NCBI GenBank assembly: GCA_963766295.1
Contig: CAVXYW010000001.1
Span: 774,748 to 838,747 of the forward strand
Direction: 5' to 3'
DNA length: 64,000 bases
From: JBBDRJ01 sp963766295
GTDB lineage: Bacteria; Actinomycetota; JAICYB01
The position numbers and the translations under genes are program-made. Below the pieces are notes generated by a model. It did not search any database, was not told the DNA's origin, and saw only the letters and a program-made list of their open reading frames with translations. Shown here piece by piece: positions 7,195 through 15,872 of the stretch. Each line of letters opens with the position of its first letter. Within the stretch, counting starts at the first letter, position 1.

Positions 7195-8114
7195 CTGCGG
7201 TCGACGTTGGGACGAACGCCGTACGGCTGTTGGTAGCCGACGTCGACGGCGCCGAGGTGAGCCTCGTCCTGCGCGACCGCATCTTCACGCGTCTGGGGAA
7301 AGACGTTCACAGCACACGCAAGCTCGATCCGAAGAATTCGGCCGCGACGTTGGAGGCGATCGAAGGTTTCGTCCGGCGAGCTCGCGAGTCGGGGGCCGAG
7401 CACATCCGCATCGCCGGCACGAGTGCATTGCGTGACGCAACAGACGGCGCCGAGTTCGTGAGTCTGGTTTCCGAGCGAACCGGGATCGGGTTCGGGGTAC
7501 TCAGCGGTACCGAAGAAGCGCGCATCGGGTTCATCGGTGCCACTTCTGGGCTCACCGCTTCGGTGCGATCCGATGGTTCCTACGTGGTTTGCGACATAGG
7601 CGGCGGCTCCACGGAGCTGACCGTTGGCGATGAGCGTCCAAAGGAATCGGTTTCTCTCGACGTAGGGTCCGTCCGCGTCACCGAGAGCTGTCTGCATACC
7701 GATCCGCCGACGGATCACGAAGTTGCCGAAGCCCGCTCGATGATCGAGCAGGCCATCGACGCCGGCGGATCCGATCGATTCGTTACCGGGCGCGAGTCCT
7801 TTATCGGTATTGGCGGCACGGTTCAAACGGTTGCCGCTCTCGTGCTCGAGCTGGACGACTACGACTTCGACACGGTGAATCTGTCCACGTCGCGCACCGA
7901 AGACGTAGCGAAGATCACGCAGCGGTTGTTGTCCATGAAGGTTGAAGAGATACGCAAGATGAAAGTCGTCGATGCCGGACGAACGGACGTCATCGCAGCG
8001 GGATCGCTGATCCTCCTCGTCCTGATGGAGCGTTGGGGTTTCGCCGACGTGCTTGCTTCGGGTCGCGGCATGCTGCACGGCTTGGTGCTCGATCTGGCTC
8101 AACAGATAGCCTGA
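7185..8114 (+). CDS. ppx: Ppx/GppA family exopolyphosphatase
   Basis: A 309-residue single-module Ppx/GppA phosphatase of the ASKHA fold. The phosphate-binding loops are present: AAVDVGTNAVRLLV at the N-terminus, ATDGAEF plus GVLSGTEEARIGFIGA in the middle, and VVCDIGGGSTELTV around residue 135. It lacks the C-terminal HD-type half of E. coli Ppx/GppA, as usual in Actinobacteria. It would hydrolyse polyphosphate or pppGpp; which cannot be decided from sequence. I choose GTG 7185, overlapping the DUF501 stop by 10 bases, because the frame upstream has no family similarity. Confidence 0.88.
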   Translation: MRLAAVDVGTNAVRLLVADVDGAEVSLVLRDRIFTRLGKDVHSTRKLDPKNSAATLEAIEGFVRRARESGAEHIRIAGTSALRDATDGAEFVSLVSERTGIGFGVLSGTEEARIGFIGATSGLTASVRSDGSYVVCDIGGGSTELTVGDERPKESVSLDVGSVRVTESCLHTDPPTDHEVAEARSMIEQAIDAGGSDRFVTGRESFIGIGGTVQTVAALVLELDDYDFDTVNLSTSRTEDVAKITQRLLSMKVEEIRKMKVVDAGRTDVIAAGSLILLVLMERWGFADVLASGRGMLHGLVLDLAQQIA

Positions 8115-8174
8115 CGCGCGCTAGAAACTACGAGCAACCGGCCGCTTCGCGGCGAAATCAGTCAGGGGGATCGT

Positions 8175-8939
8175 TTGGCTGCGAATTTCGACATCTCGGA
8201 CAAGGTCGCCATCGTTACTGGAGGCAACGTCGGCATCGGGCAGGCCATCGGCCGCACACTGCTCGAGGCGGGATGCAAGGTCGTGACCTGCTCGCGGCGT
8301 GACTACGACTCGCCGCCCGCCGCCGAGGGCCTCGAGGGCGTCGAGGGACGTGTGATCCACATGACCTGCGACGTCCGGGAGCCGGATCAGATCCAGGCCG
8401 TGGTCGACCGGGCCAAAGGCGAGTTCGGGAGCATCGACATCCTCGTGAACAACGCCGGAGGGTCTCCCGGCGCTTCTTCGTCCACGGCTTCGCCCCGGTT
8501 CTTCGCCGCGGTCATCGCGATCAACCTGACCGGCGTCCTGGTCTTCAGCCAGAAGGCGAACGCCTACATGCAGGAGCAGTCCGACGGCGGGACGATCATC
8601 AACATCTCCAGCGTGGCGGGACTGGAGGGCGCGGCCTTCTCGGTGGCCTACGGGGCGTCCAAGGCCGGGGTCATCAACGCGACGCGTTCGCTTTCGCGGG
8701 AGTGGGCCCCCAAGGTGCGGGTCAACTGCATAGCTCCGGGCCTGATCATGACCGAAGGGGCCGAATACCTCGCCCCCACGGAGGAGGCCAAGAAGGCCAT
8801 CGCCGCCCGGATCCCCGCGGGGCGGATCGGGGAGGTCAACGAGATCGCGGACGTCGTCCATTTCCTGGCCTCGCCGGCCGCTCGCTATATGACGGGTGAA
8901 ACCGTCGTGGTGGACGGAGGAGCCCGCCAGATCGGCTGA
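8175..8939 (+). CDS. Short-chain dehydrogenase/reductase (SDR)
   Basis: A 254-residue classical SDR starting at TTG 8175 behind GGGGGAT. It has the nucleotide-binding motif GGNVGIGQ near residue 15, NNAGG near residue 91, catalytic Ser in NISSVAG and the YxxxK pair in YGASKAG. The C-terminal MTGETVVVDGGARQIG matches the FabG-like subfamily. It probably oxidises or reduces a hydroxy/oxo group with NAD(P)H; the substrate is unknown. It stands alone between ppx and the DUF11/FecR gene. Confidence 0.9.
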   Translation: MAANFDISDKVAIVTGGNVGIGQAIGRTLLEAGCKVVTCSRRDYDSPPAAEGLEGVEGRVIHMTCDVREPDQIQAVVDRAKGEFGSIDILVNNAGGSPGASSSTASPRFFAAVIAINLTGVLVFSQKANAYMQEQSDGGTIINISSVAGLEGAAFSVAYGASKAGVINATRSLSREWAPKVRVNCIAPGLIMTEGAEYLAPTEEAKKAIAARIPAGRIGEVNEIADVVHFLASPAARYMTGETVVVDGGARQIG

Positions 8940-9108
8940 CCGGCAGTCATTTTCGGCCTGACCCTTCCCAGTTGTGGCAGGATAGAAGCAGTATTTGGAC
9001 GTGTAGCACGGATGGGACCGCGCCCACTTGCTTGGTTCATCAAGCATGCGAGCCCGCCGTATGACGGAATCGGCCTTCTGAGTGTGAATTTTTACGTAGT
9101 AGCGGCCT

Positions 9109-9153
9109 CGTAGGGGCCCTACGCTGCATTACGACGCAGTGGGTCACTGCGTC
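9109..9153 (+). other. Two inverted repeats in the leader of the DUF11/FecR gene
   Basis: CGTAGGG/CCCTACG (9109-9115/9117-9123, one-base centre) is followed by a perfect 9-bp stem GACGCAGTG/CACTGCGTC (9133-9141/9145-9153) with a GGT loop. The second ends 21 bases before the chosen ATG at 9175. They could be operator sites or a 5'-UTR structure; nothing else explains the 8940-9174 gap. Confidence 0.45.
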
Positions 9154-9174
9154 CGGGACCGGCAAGGGATGGAT

Positions 9175-12100
9175 ATGAGCGCGAGGGCAAAGCGTTGGGG
9201 ATGGCGGCGTTTGCTGCCGGTCGTTTGCGTTCTCGCGATCGCCGCCCAATTCGGGGCCTTCGGCGGCCGGGCTACCGGGATCGAATACGTCGATATGACG
9301 ATAAGCAAGTCGGAGCTGGTCGACCCCGTTCGCATCGACGACAACATCACCTACCGGCTGGATATTCGGAACAGAGGACTGGAAACGGCTCGTGGCGTAA
9401 CGGTCACCGATGAACTTCCGGCCGGCGTCGTGTATGTGTCCGCCAATGCGACGGACGGTGGATCGTGTAGTGGCGGTGGCACAGTCGTGTGTTCGGGCTT
9501 CAACTCGTTTTTTCCCGGAGAGTCTGGACGCGTAACGATAGTCGTCAAGACGACTGCGACCGGCTCGCCTCGCAACGTAGGCCGGGTATCGACCACCGAC
9601 TACGACTACAACAGCGGCAACAACTCCAGTAGCGAAACCACGACCGTCCTTCCGCCTCAGTCGGCCAATGTGACGATCTCGAAGTCGGGGCCGAGCGAGG
9701 TGACGGTCGAGGACGACTACAACTACGGCCTCAGCGTTCGCAACAACGGCCCAGATCCCGCGACGAACGTAGTGGTTACCGATCAGCTTCCCAGCGCTGT
9801 TTCTTTCCAATCGGCCACGGGTTGTGCGCAGGTTTCCGAGGCGTCCGGCCTCGTCAGCTGCACGATCGGAGCTCTCGCGGTGAATCAAACAGTGAGCCCG
9901 AGCATCACCGTGAGCGCCGACGATTTGACGCCGGAGGCGAAGAACAGCGCCTCGGTCCAGTGGAGCACCGCGGGGGTCGGCGGCAATGCCGGCTCGAACG
10001 AAGTGTCCACCAACATCAAGGCCAAGCCGGTTCCCAAGGCCGATGTCGCGATAACCAAGTCGGGGCCATCCAGCACCGTCTACAACGGTCAGCAGTTCTC
10101 CTACTCGCTGAGCGTCGACAACCTCGAAGGCGATCCGGCCGACAACGTCAAGGTCACAGATCTCCTGTCGAGCTCGGTTTCCTTCGTTTCGGCCAGCAGT
10201 CCGTGCGAAGCCACGACCAATTCCGAAACCGGTGTTACGACCGTCGAGTGCGAGCTCGGGACATTGGCGGCATCCGACGCGCCCGTTGGGTTGTCGATAA
10301 CCGTCCAAGCCGACGAAGCCGGGAGGGTCTCGAACTCGGCCACCGTCGAGACATCCACCGACGAAGGCACCAACACCCCGAACAACACCTCGGACACGGT
10401 GCAGGTCGACGTCGAGCCGACGGCCGACGTAAGTGTCGCGAAGGAAGGCCCGGACAATTCTGTGCGCGCGGGCCAGCCCTACGCCTACGAGCTGACGGTC
10501 ACCAACGACGGACCCGACGATGCGACCGGTGTCGAAGTCACCGACAACCTGCCGGCCGGCGTCTCGGTTCACTCCGAAGGTGTCTGTGACGAGACCAGCG
10601 CGGGCGTCGTAAAGTGCGGTCCCGTAGACGTTGCTGCCGGCGAATCTGAGACTTTCTCCTTCCAAGTCGTGGCCGCGGCGCCGGGGACGGTCAGCAACAC
10701 GGCCACGGTTTCCACCACTACGCACGAATCCAACACCGGGAACAACAGCGGCTCGGACAGCACGGTTATCACGCCCAAGCAGGCCGACGTTTCCATAGCC
10801 AAGACGGCTTCGGAGGCCGTCGTGACCGGCGAATCGATCACGTACACGCTCAACGTGTCGAACGCCGGTCCCGACGCCGCCGAAGCCGTGACGGCCGCCG
10901 ACACGCTTCCAGCCACGGTTTCGTACGCGGGCTCCAACGACGGCTGCTCGCTCTCGGGTGGGGTCGTCACGTGTGGCTTCGGAGCGGTTGGAGTAGGGCC
11001 CGCGAACGCGGAAGCGGCCTCTTTCACCGTTACGGCCAACCAGTCGGGAACCGTTTCCAACACCGCTACCGTTTCGTCCAGCACGGCCGACCCCAACTCG
11101 GGCAACAACAGCGGGTCGGACAGCACGGTTGTGAGCAACCCGCCGCCGCCGCCCGATGCCGACGTGTCGGCCACGATGTCTGATTCGATCGATCCGGTCA
11201 CGGTCGGGGGCGCGTTCAGCTACACAATCGGCCTCTCGAATGCGGGGCCGGGCAATGCGGAAAACATCGAGGTCGTATCGACCCTCTCGGCCGGCCTAAG
11301 CCCCGGCGCCGCGCTGCCGACGGGCTGCACGGCCTCCGGGAAGGTCATCACGTGCACAGCCTTGGCGTCCCTGGCCAGTGGGGCAGCTTCGCAGCTGACC
11401 ATTCCTGTGGTTGCCGACGCCGCCGGCTCGCAGAACAACGTGGCCCAGGTCTCCTCCAACGCCCCCGGCAGGTCGACGAAGACAGCTGGGGCGACGGAGT
11501 CGACGACGGTCAACGAGCAACAGCAGGCCGCGCCGCCGCCTCCACCCCAACAAGAGGAGGAGACGCTTGATGGCTGTCCGACGGCGGCTCGCCACCCTTC
11601 AGGCAACCCGAGTGACGGCCTGCTGGCCTTCGTTCCGGCAGCCATCCAGCTAGAGCAGCAGCGGCGCCGGCGCCTGTCCTTGGTCGATGACGCTCCGGCG
11701 CAAAGGCAAAAGAAGAGCAAGCGTTCGCGCTCGAAGGTCATCAAGATCGTCGCCGTCATCGCCGCGCTGGCTGTCGCCGCGGTGGTCGGAGTCCTGATGC
11801 TGACCGGCGGCGACAAGGGCAAGGACTACGCCACCCTTGGTGGAATCGAAGGCCGCGTCGATCTGCAGAAGCCCGGCGATGGATACGAGCGTGCGCAGAA
11901 GGCGTCCACGCTGGACATCGGCGACAAGGTTCGTACCGGAGACGACGGTCTAGCACGCATCGACTACACCGACGGATCGCTGACCCGCCTCGACCACAAC
12001 ACGACGTTCCAAGTGCAGGAGCTGATCAACAACTCGACGCATAAGTCGATCAAGACCAACCTCGACGTCGGACGGGTGTGGCACCGCGTCGAGAAACTCA

Positions 12101-12657
12101 CAAAGCAGGAAGATCGGTTCGAGGTGAAGACTGTGACGGCGGTCGCTACCGTGCACGGGACGACCTTCGTCAACGATTGCCGCTTCCAGAACGGCGGCGA
12201 GTGCTCCCACATCACGCTGTTCGGCGACGTCGGAATCCTGACGAAGGCCGGCGAACAGAGCGTTGTCTCCGGCGGACAGTGCAAGACCGAAGAGGGCGAT
12301 GAAATCGGTCCCTGCCGTTTCACCCAGGAGGAACTCAAGAACGATCCCTTCCTCAAGGAAGCGGCGGCGCTCGACATACTCGAGAAGGGCGACGTGATCG
12401 TTCTTCCCGACATCTTCGGCAGCAAGAAGGCAGCGTTGGTGCCCGTTGAGGAAGAGGCAAAGGTTCAGACCGCTCAGGAGATTCCGTCTTCGACGACACC
12501 TTCGACCGAAGAACCAGCCTGCCCGACCGGTGAGCCCGCGTCCCGCGGAACGTCGCTGCCGCTGGCCGGCGCGATCGCTCTGATGGTGATCTTCTTCGGG
12601 ATCGCCTGGGCGCGCCCGAACCGCAAGTCCGACCCTACGGCCGACAGCGCCAACTAG
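9175..12657 (+). CDS. Secreted DUF11-repeat protein fused in frame to a membrane FecR-domain protein
   Basis: The frame encodes about 1,160 residues. A signal peptide (RRLLPVVCVLAIAAQFGAF) is followed by six DUF11 repeats, each marked by a 'S.A.V.I.KSGP' start and 'VTD.LP..V' core, to about residue 780. A Pro/Gln/Glu linker follows. Then comes a basic stretch (QRQKKSKRSRSK), a transmembrane segment (IVAVIAALAVAAVVGVLML), a FecR-type domain (VRTGDDGLARIDYTDGSLTRL, VATVHGTTFV) and a C-terminal membrane helix. ATG 9175 has AAGGG six bases upstream. The basic cluster before the inner helix implies an inside-to-outside crossing, which conflicts with the exported DUF11 part. Either the topology is unusual or two genes have been joined by an indel. 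Confidence 0.8.
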   Translation: MSARAKRWGWRRLLPVVCVLAIAAQFGAFGGRATGIEYVDMTISKSELVDPVRIDDNITYRLDIRNRGLETARGVTVTDELPAGVVYVSANATDGGSCSGGGTVVCSGFNSFFPGESGRVTIVVKTTATGSPRNVGRVSTTDYDYNSGNNSSSETTTVLPPQSANVTISKSGPSEVTVEDDYNYGLSVRNNGPDPATNVVVTDQLPSAVSFQSATGCAQVSEASGLVSCTIGALAVNQTVSPSITVSADDLTPEAKNSASVQWSTAGVGGNAGSNEVSTNIKAKPVPKADVAITKSGPSSTVYNGQQFSYSLSVDNLEGDPADNVKVTDLLSSSVSFVSASSPCEATTNSETGVTTVECELGTLAASDAPVGLSITVQADEAGRVSNSATVETSTDEGTNTPNNTSDTVQVDVEPTADVSVAKEGPDNSVRAGQPYAYELTVTNDGPDDATGVEVTDNLPAGVSVHSEGVCDETSAGVVKCGPVDVAAGESETFSFQVVAAAPGTVSNTATVSTTTHESNTGNNSGSDSTVITPKQADVSIAKTASEAVVTGESITYTLNVSNAGPDAAEAVTAADTLPATVSYAGSNDGCSLSGGVVTCGFGAVGVGPANAEAASFTVTANQSGTVSNTATVSSSTADPNSGNNSGSDSTVVSNPPPPPDADVSATMSDSIDPVTVGGAFSYTIGLSNAGPGNAENIEVVSTLSAGLSPGAALPTGCTASGKVITCTALASLASGAASQLTIPVVADAAGSQNNVAQVSSNAPGRSTKTAGATESTTVNEQQQAAPPPPPQQEEETLDGCPTAARHPSGNPSDGLLAFVPAAIQLEQQRRRRLSLVDDAPAQRQKKSKRSRSKVIKIVAVIAALAVAAVVGVLMLTGGDKGKDYATLGGIEGRVDLQKPGDGYERAQKASTLDIGDKVRTGDDGLARIDYTDGSLTRLDHNTTFQVQELINNSTHKSIKTNLDVGRVWHRVEKLTKQEDRFEVKTVTAVATVHGTTFVNDCRFQNGGECSHITLFGDVGILTKAGEQSVVSGGQCKTEEGDEIGPCRFTQEELKNDPFLKEAAALDILEKGDVIVLPDIFGSKKAALVPVEEEAKVQTAQEIPSSTTPSTEEPACPTGEPASRGTSLPLAGAIALMVIFFGIAWARPNRKSDPTADSAN

Positions 12658-12668
12658 ACTGGCGCACG

Positions 12669-12753
12669 GCCCGGGTGGCGGAACCGGACATACGCGGGGG
12701 ACTTAAAATCCTCTGGCCGCTAGGCCATGTGGGTTCGACTCCCACCCCGGGCA
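12669..12753 (+). tRNA. trnL: tRNA-Leu (TAA anticodon)
   Basis: An 85-nt class II tRNA. The acceptor stem is GCCCGGG (12669-12675) with CCCGGGC (12746-12752) and discriminator A12753. The anticodon arm GGGGA/TCCTC surrounds the loop CTTAAAA, with TAA at 12704-12706, reading UUA. A long variable arm (GGCCGCTAGGCC) and a T-arm with GGTTCGACTCC follow. It sits only 11 bp after the DUF11/FecR gene and 10 bp before the next FecR gene. UUA is a rare codon in GC-rich Actinobacteria. Confidence 0.96.
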
Positions 12754-12763
12754 CGCCGACGTC

Positions 12764-13666
12764 ATGCGGGACCCACAAAGCCTCGAAGACACAAGACAGA
12801 TGGCCGCCGTCCCTGCGTACTCGGGGCGAGGTCGCCGCATCCTCCTTGTCGTGTTCCTGGTGGGTGTCGTGGGAGCTCTAGTCGCCGCGGCGGTGTTCTC
12901 CGCCGGCTCCAGCGACCCGGGAGCCCAGCTTCGCGTCCGCGAGGAGGCCGTTGAGGTCCAGCACTCCAATTCGGACTTCACCAAGGCCAAAGAAGGCGAG
13001 GACATCCAGACAAGCGACGTCGTCCGGACCGACTCGACGGGACGAGCGCAGATCGACTACTTCGACGGATCGCTCGTGCGCCTGGACGTCTTCTCGGAGG
13101 TTTCGGTGCGGCGCTTGTCCGACGCGAAGGGGGAGCGTCTCATCTCTTTGGGAGTTAACGCCGGACGCGTGTGGAATCGAGTCGCTCCGTCGACCTCGGA
13201 GCGCGGACGATACGAGGTGCATTTCCAGAACGCCGTTGCATCCGTGGAGGGGACTACGTTCGTGGTCGACTGCAGTCGCGACCTTCACTGTTATGTGCTC
13301 GGGATAGACGAGACGACCAACGTAAAAGCCGGAAGCGATGAGCAGGACGTCGGTGAGGGCCAATGCGTCGACCTGGTCGGCGAGCAACTCGAGCCCTGCG
13401 ATGCGAGCGCCCTCGGTTTGATCGACGATTGGATCAGACAAAACCAGGCCGAGGATCAGCAGCTACAGATAGGAGCGCTACCGACCGTTTCGCCGTCGCC
13501 TACAGCGAGTGTTTCGCCGACTCGGCGGCCGCGTTCGTTCGTCCGACCGACTGCAACGACTGCGCCACCGACGGCTGCGCCGACACCTAAGAAGACACCC
13601 GCTAAGACAACGGCTCCGCCCACCACGGCGCCGCCGCCACCGACAGACAGTCCTGTACCGACATGA
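12764..13666 (+). CDS. Membrane-anchored FecR-domain protein
   Basis: About 300 residues: a short cytoplasmic N-terminus, one transmembrane helix (RILLVVFLVGVVGALVAAAVF, residues ~29-49) and an extracellular FecR domain (SDVVRTDSTGRAQIDYFDGSLVRL, GRVWNRV, AVASVEGTTFVVDC). A Ser/Thr/Pro-rich C-terminal tail of about 65 residues may span the wall. It closely parallels the second half of the preceding DUF11/FecR gene, suggesting duplication. ATG 12764 gives the longest form; ATG 12800 would also keep the helix. Neither has a strong ribosome-binding site. It overlaps the CHASE2 cyclase by 4 bp, so the two are probably made together. Confidence 0.82.
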   Translation: MRDPQSLEDTRQMAAVPAYSGRGRRILLVVFLVGVVGALVAAAVFSAGSSDPGAQLRVREEAVEVQHSNSDFTKAKEGEDIQTSDVVRTDSTGRAQIDYFDGSLVRLDVFSEVSVRRLSDAKGERLISLGVNAGRVWNRVAPSTSERGRYEVHFQNAVASVEGTTFVVDCSRDLHCYVLGIDETTNVKAGSDEQDVGEGQCVDLVGEQLEPCDASALGLIDDWIRQNQAEDQQLQIGALPTVSPSPTASVSPTRRPRSFVRPTATTAPPTAAPTPKKTPAKTTAPPTTAPPPPTDSPVPT

Positions 13667-15516
13667 GACCTTCGTCCTTCGTCACAAAAGTTCTGCTCGC
13701 TCTTGGAGCCGGCGTCATCTTCGGCGGCCTGACTTTCGCCGGCTTGTCCACCGATCAGCTCGCCGGTTTCTCCGATGGACTTAGCGACCGGCTGCAACCG
13801 ACCGGCAAAGCCGATGAGGACGTCGTCGTCGTGGCGATCGACGAAGAGGCGATAACGGTCGGTGGTCGGTGGCCGTGGCCGCGCCGTCTGCATGCGGACA
13901 TAATCCGCAAGCTGAGCGACGCCGGCGCGAAGGTGGTCGCCTACGACGTCTTGTTCTCCGAGGAGTCAGCGGACGACGCCCTGGTCGCTGAATCGATACG
14001 CAGTGCTCAGAACGTAGTTCTGGCCGCGGCAGGTCAGCTCACATGTGAGCGTGATGCGCCGATATGTACGCCGAAGACGACGATCGCGCTCCCGGCGCGG
14101 ACCATCGCCGAGGGGATCGCTGAATTGGGTCACGTGGCGGTGAACCCGGATGACGATCGAGTGGTGCGCAAGTTGCCGCTCGTCGTCGACTCCGAAGGGG
14201 AATTCTTACCTTCACTTTCGTTGTCGACCTACGTACTTGCAGAGGGGCTCGATGCGACGCTCACCCTTCGTCCCGACGCCGTCCAGATCGGGTCCGAGCG
14301 GGTCCCGGCTGAGGACCATGCCGCACTGCGCATCGCTTTTGCGCCCGAGCTTCGGATTGATCAGGAAGATGCACCGGTAGTCTCCGCGGCCGACATCCTC
14401 AATGATAAGTACTCGCGCGATCAGATCGACGGAAAGATCGTCTTCGTCGGCGTTACCGATCCTGCGCTCGGAGATAACCAAGTGACGCCCGTGGCAAAGA
14501 GCGTCGAGATGCCCGGTGTGCTCATTCACGCCAACGCCGTTAACACCATGCTCAATGGTGCGTTCCTTGAGATTGTCGGCGATTCACGCGTTGCTTTGGC
14601 CGCTGGAGCGCTCGCATTTGTCGTCGCGCTCGCGACATTGGTGCTTCCCGTATCGATCGGACCTGTTGCCGCACTTCTCGCACTCGGCGGGTACGCGTTC
14701 TGGTCGGTGATTCAGTTCGACAGTGGCACAGTCCTCAACCTCATCTATCCGCCGCTGGCGATCCTCCTTGCTTTCGTCGCTGCACTCGGCTTCCGCTACT
14801 TCACTGAGCTGCGCGGGCGCCGAAAAGTCTCGGCTTTGTTCTCGCAATACGTCCCGCGCGGAGTTGCCGCCGACCTCATCTCTTCCGGACGGGTGGAAGA
14901 CACGATCCGAGGGGAGCGGTTGGAGATCAGCGCGCTCTTCTGTGACCTTCGAGGGTTCACTGCAACGTCGGCAGATCTCGAACCTACGCAGGTGCGCGAT
15001 CTGCTCAACGCCTACTACGACGAATGCTCTCAACTGGTCTTCAAGTACAACGGCACGCTGATGACGTACATCGGCGACGAGGTTTTCGCTGTGTGGGGTG
15101 CTCCCATGCCCGATCCGGACCACGCATCCAAGGCCGTTGCCTGCGCGCGGGCGATGCAGGAGGCGAACAAAGCGCTCGATGAACGCCTAGCTTCGGACGG
15201 TCTTCCGCCCGTGACGTACGGGATCGGTGTCCATTCCGGCGACGTCATCGCTGCTCACGTGGGAACCGAGCTCCACCGCCAGTACACGGTGCTCGGCGAC
15301 ACGGTGAACTGCGCGTCGCGGCTATGCACGATCGCCGGAAAGAATGAGATCGCCGTATCTCTCGAAACCTACGAACACCTGGACGACAAACCGCCGGCCA
15401 AGACGCTTCCCGGTGTGAAGCTCAAGGGTGTCGCACGCGACCTGATCCCGCACAAACTGTGGCCGGACGAGTTCTGGGACCCGAAGGGCCAGGCGCGCGG
15501 CAAACTGGAGGCGTGA
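13663..15516 (+). CDS. CHASE2-domain class III adenylate/guanylate cyclase
   Basis: A 617-residue receptor cyclase. An N-terminal membrane helix precedes an extracellular CHASE2 domain (VVVVAIDEEAI, RWPWPRRLHADII, AKVVAYDVLFSE; residues ~45-300). Three hydrophobic spans follow around residues 305-385. The cytoplasmic class III catalytic domain is at ~415-600. Both metal-binding aspartates are visible (ALFCDLRGF and YIGDEVFAVWG), and the transition-state Arg/Asn helix region lies in LGDTVNCASRL. It should make cAMP or cGMP in response to an external cue. CHASE2 cyclases commonly lie beside FecR-domain genes, as here, so the FecR protein may supply the ligand or scaffold. The start overlaps the upstream stop (ATGA). 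Confidence 0.93.
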   Translation: MRPSSFVTKVLLALGAGVIFGGLTFAGLSTDQLAGFSDGLSDRLQPTGKADEDVVVVAIDEEAITVGGRWPWPRRLHADIIRKLSDAGAKVVAYDVLFSEESADDALVAESIRSAQNVVLAAAGQLTCERDAPICTPKTTIALPARTIAEGIAELGHVAVNPDDDRVVRKLPLVVDSEGEFLPSLSLSTYVLAEGLDATLTLRPDAVQIGSERVPAEDHAALRIAFAPELRIDQEDAPVVSAADILNDKYSRDQIDGKIVFVGVTDPALGDNQVTPVAKSVEMPGVLIHANAVNTMLNGAFLEIVGDSRVALAAGALAFVVALATLVLPVSIGPVAALLALGGYAFWSVIQFDSGTVLNLIYPPLAILLAFVAALGFRYFTELRGRRKVSALFSQYVPRGVAADLISSGRVEDTIRGERLEISALFCDLRGFTATSADLEPTQVRDLLNAYYDECSQLVFKYNGTLMTYIGDEVFAVWGAPMPDPDHASKAVACARAMQEANKALDERLASDGLPPVTYGIGVHSGDVIAAHVGTELHRQYTVLGDTVNCASRLCTIAGKNEIAVSLETYEHLDDKPPAKTLPGVKLKGVARDLIPHKLWPDEFWDPKGQARGKLEA

Positions 15517-15872
15517 CCGACCAGCCCTCCGAAACCACGGCCCTCGCCGACCAGCGCTGCGAGGTTTGTCGTCCGGGGATGCCACATCTGTCGGACGAAG
15601 AAGCCAGCCGGCTCCTGTCCGAGATCTCTGGTTCTTGGGAGATCCTTGGCGGCCATGAGAAGCTTCGACGTCGCTTCAAAACCGCAGACTTCGGGGAGTC
15701 GATGGCATGCGCGGTGCGGATCGGGTTCGTAGCGGAGGTCGAGGGGCATCATCCGGACCTTCACGTCCATTGGGGACGCCTCGTCGTCGACGTGACGACG
15801 CACGCAGCCAAGGGCCTGACACGAAACGACTTCGTTCTGGCGGCCAAGATCGACCGGCTGCTCAGCAGTTGA
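15513..15872 (+). CDS. Pterin-4a-carbinolamine dehydratase family protein
   Basis: A 119-residue protein with the PCD signature GHHPDLHVHWGRLVVDVTTH followed by GLTRNDFVLAAKID, including the catalytic His pair. These enzymes dehydrate 4a-hydroxytetrahydropterin; in bacteria without aromatic amino-acid hydroxylases the role is often unclear. An N-terminal extension holds CEVCRPG, seen in some actinobacterial members. GTG 15513 overlaps the cyclase stop (GTGA), and its own stop overlaps the TTG start of the MFS gene. All three are translationally coupled. Confidence 0.88.
   Translation: MTDQPSETTALADQRCEVCRPGMPHLSDEEASRLLSEISGSWEILGGHEKLRRRFKTADFGESMACAVRIGFVAEVEGHHPDLHVHWGRLVVDVTTHAAKGLTRNDFVLAAKIDRLLSS

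Noticed and set aside
9040..10725. 561-codon minus-strand frame over the DUF11 repeats
   Set aside because: Arg/Gly/Val-rich composition without motifs; the plus strand encodes six clear DUF11 repeats.
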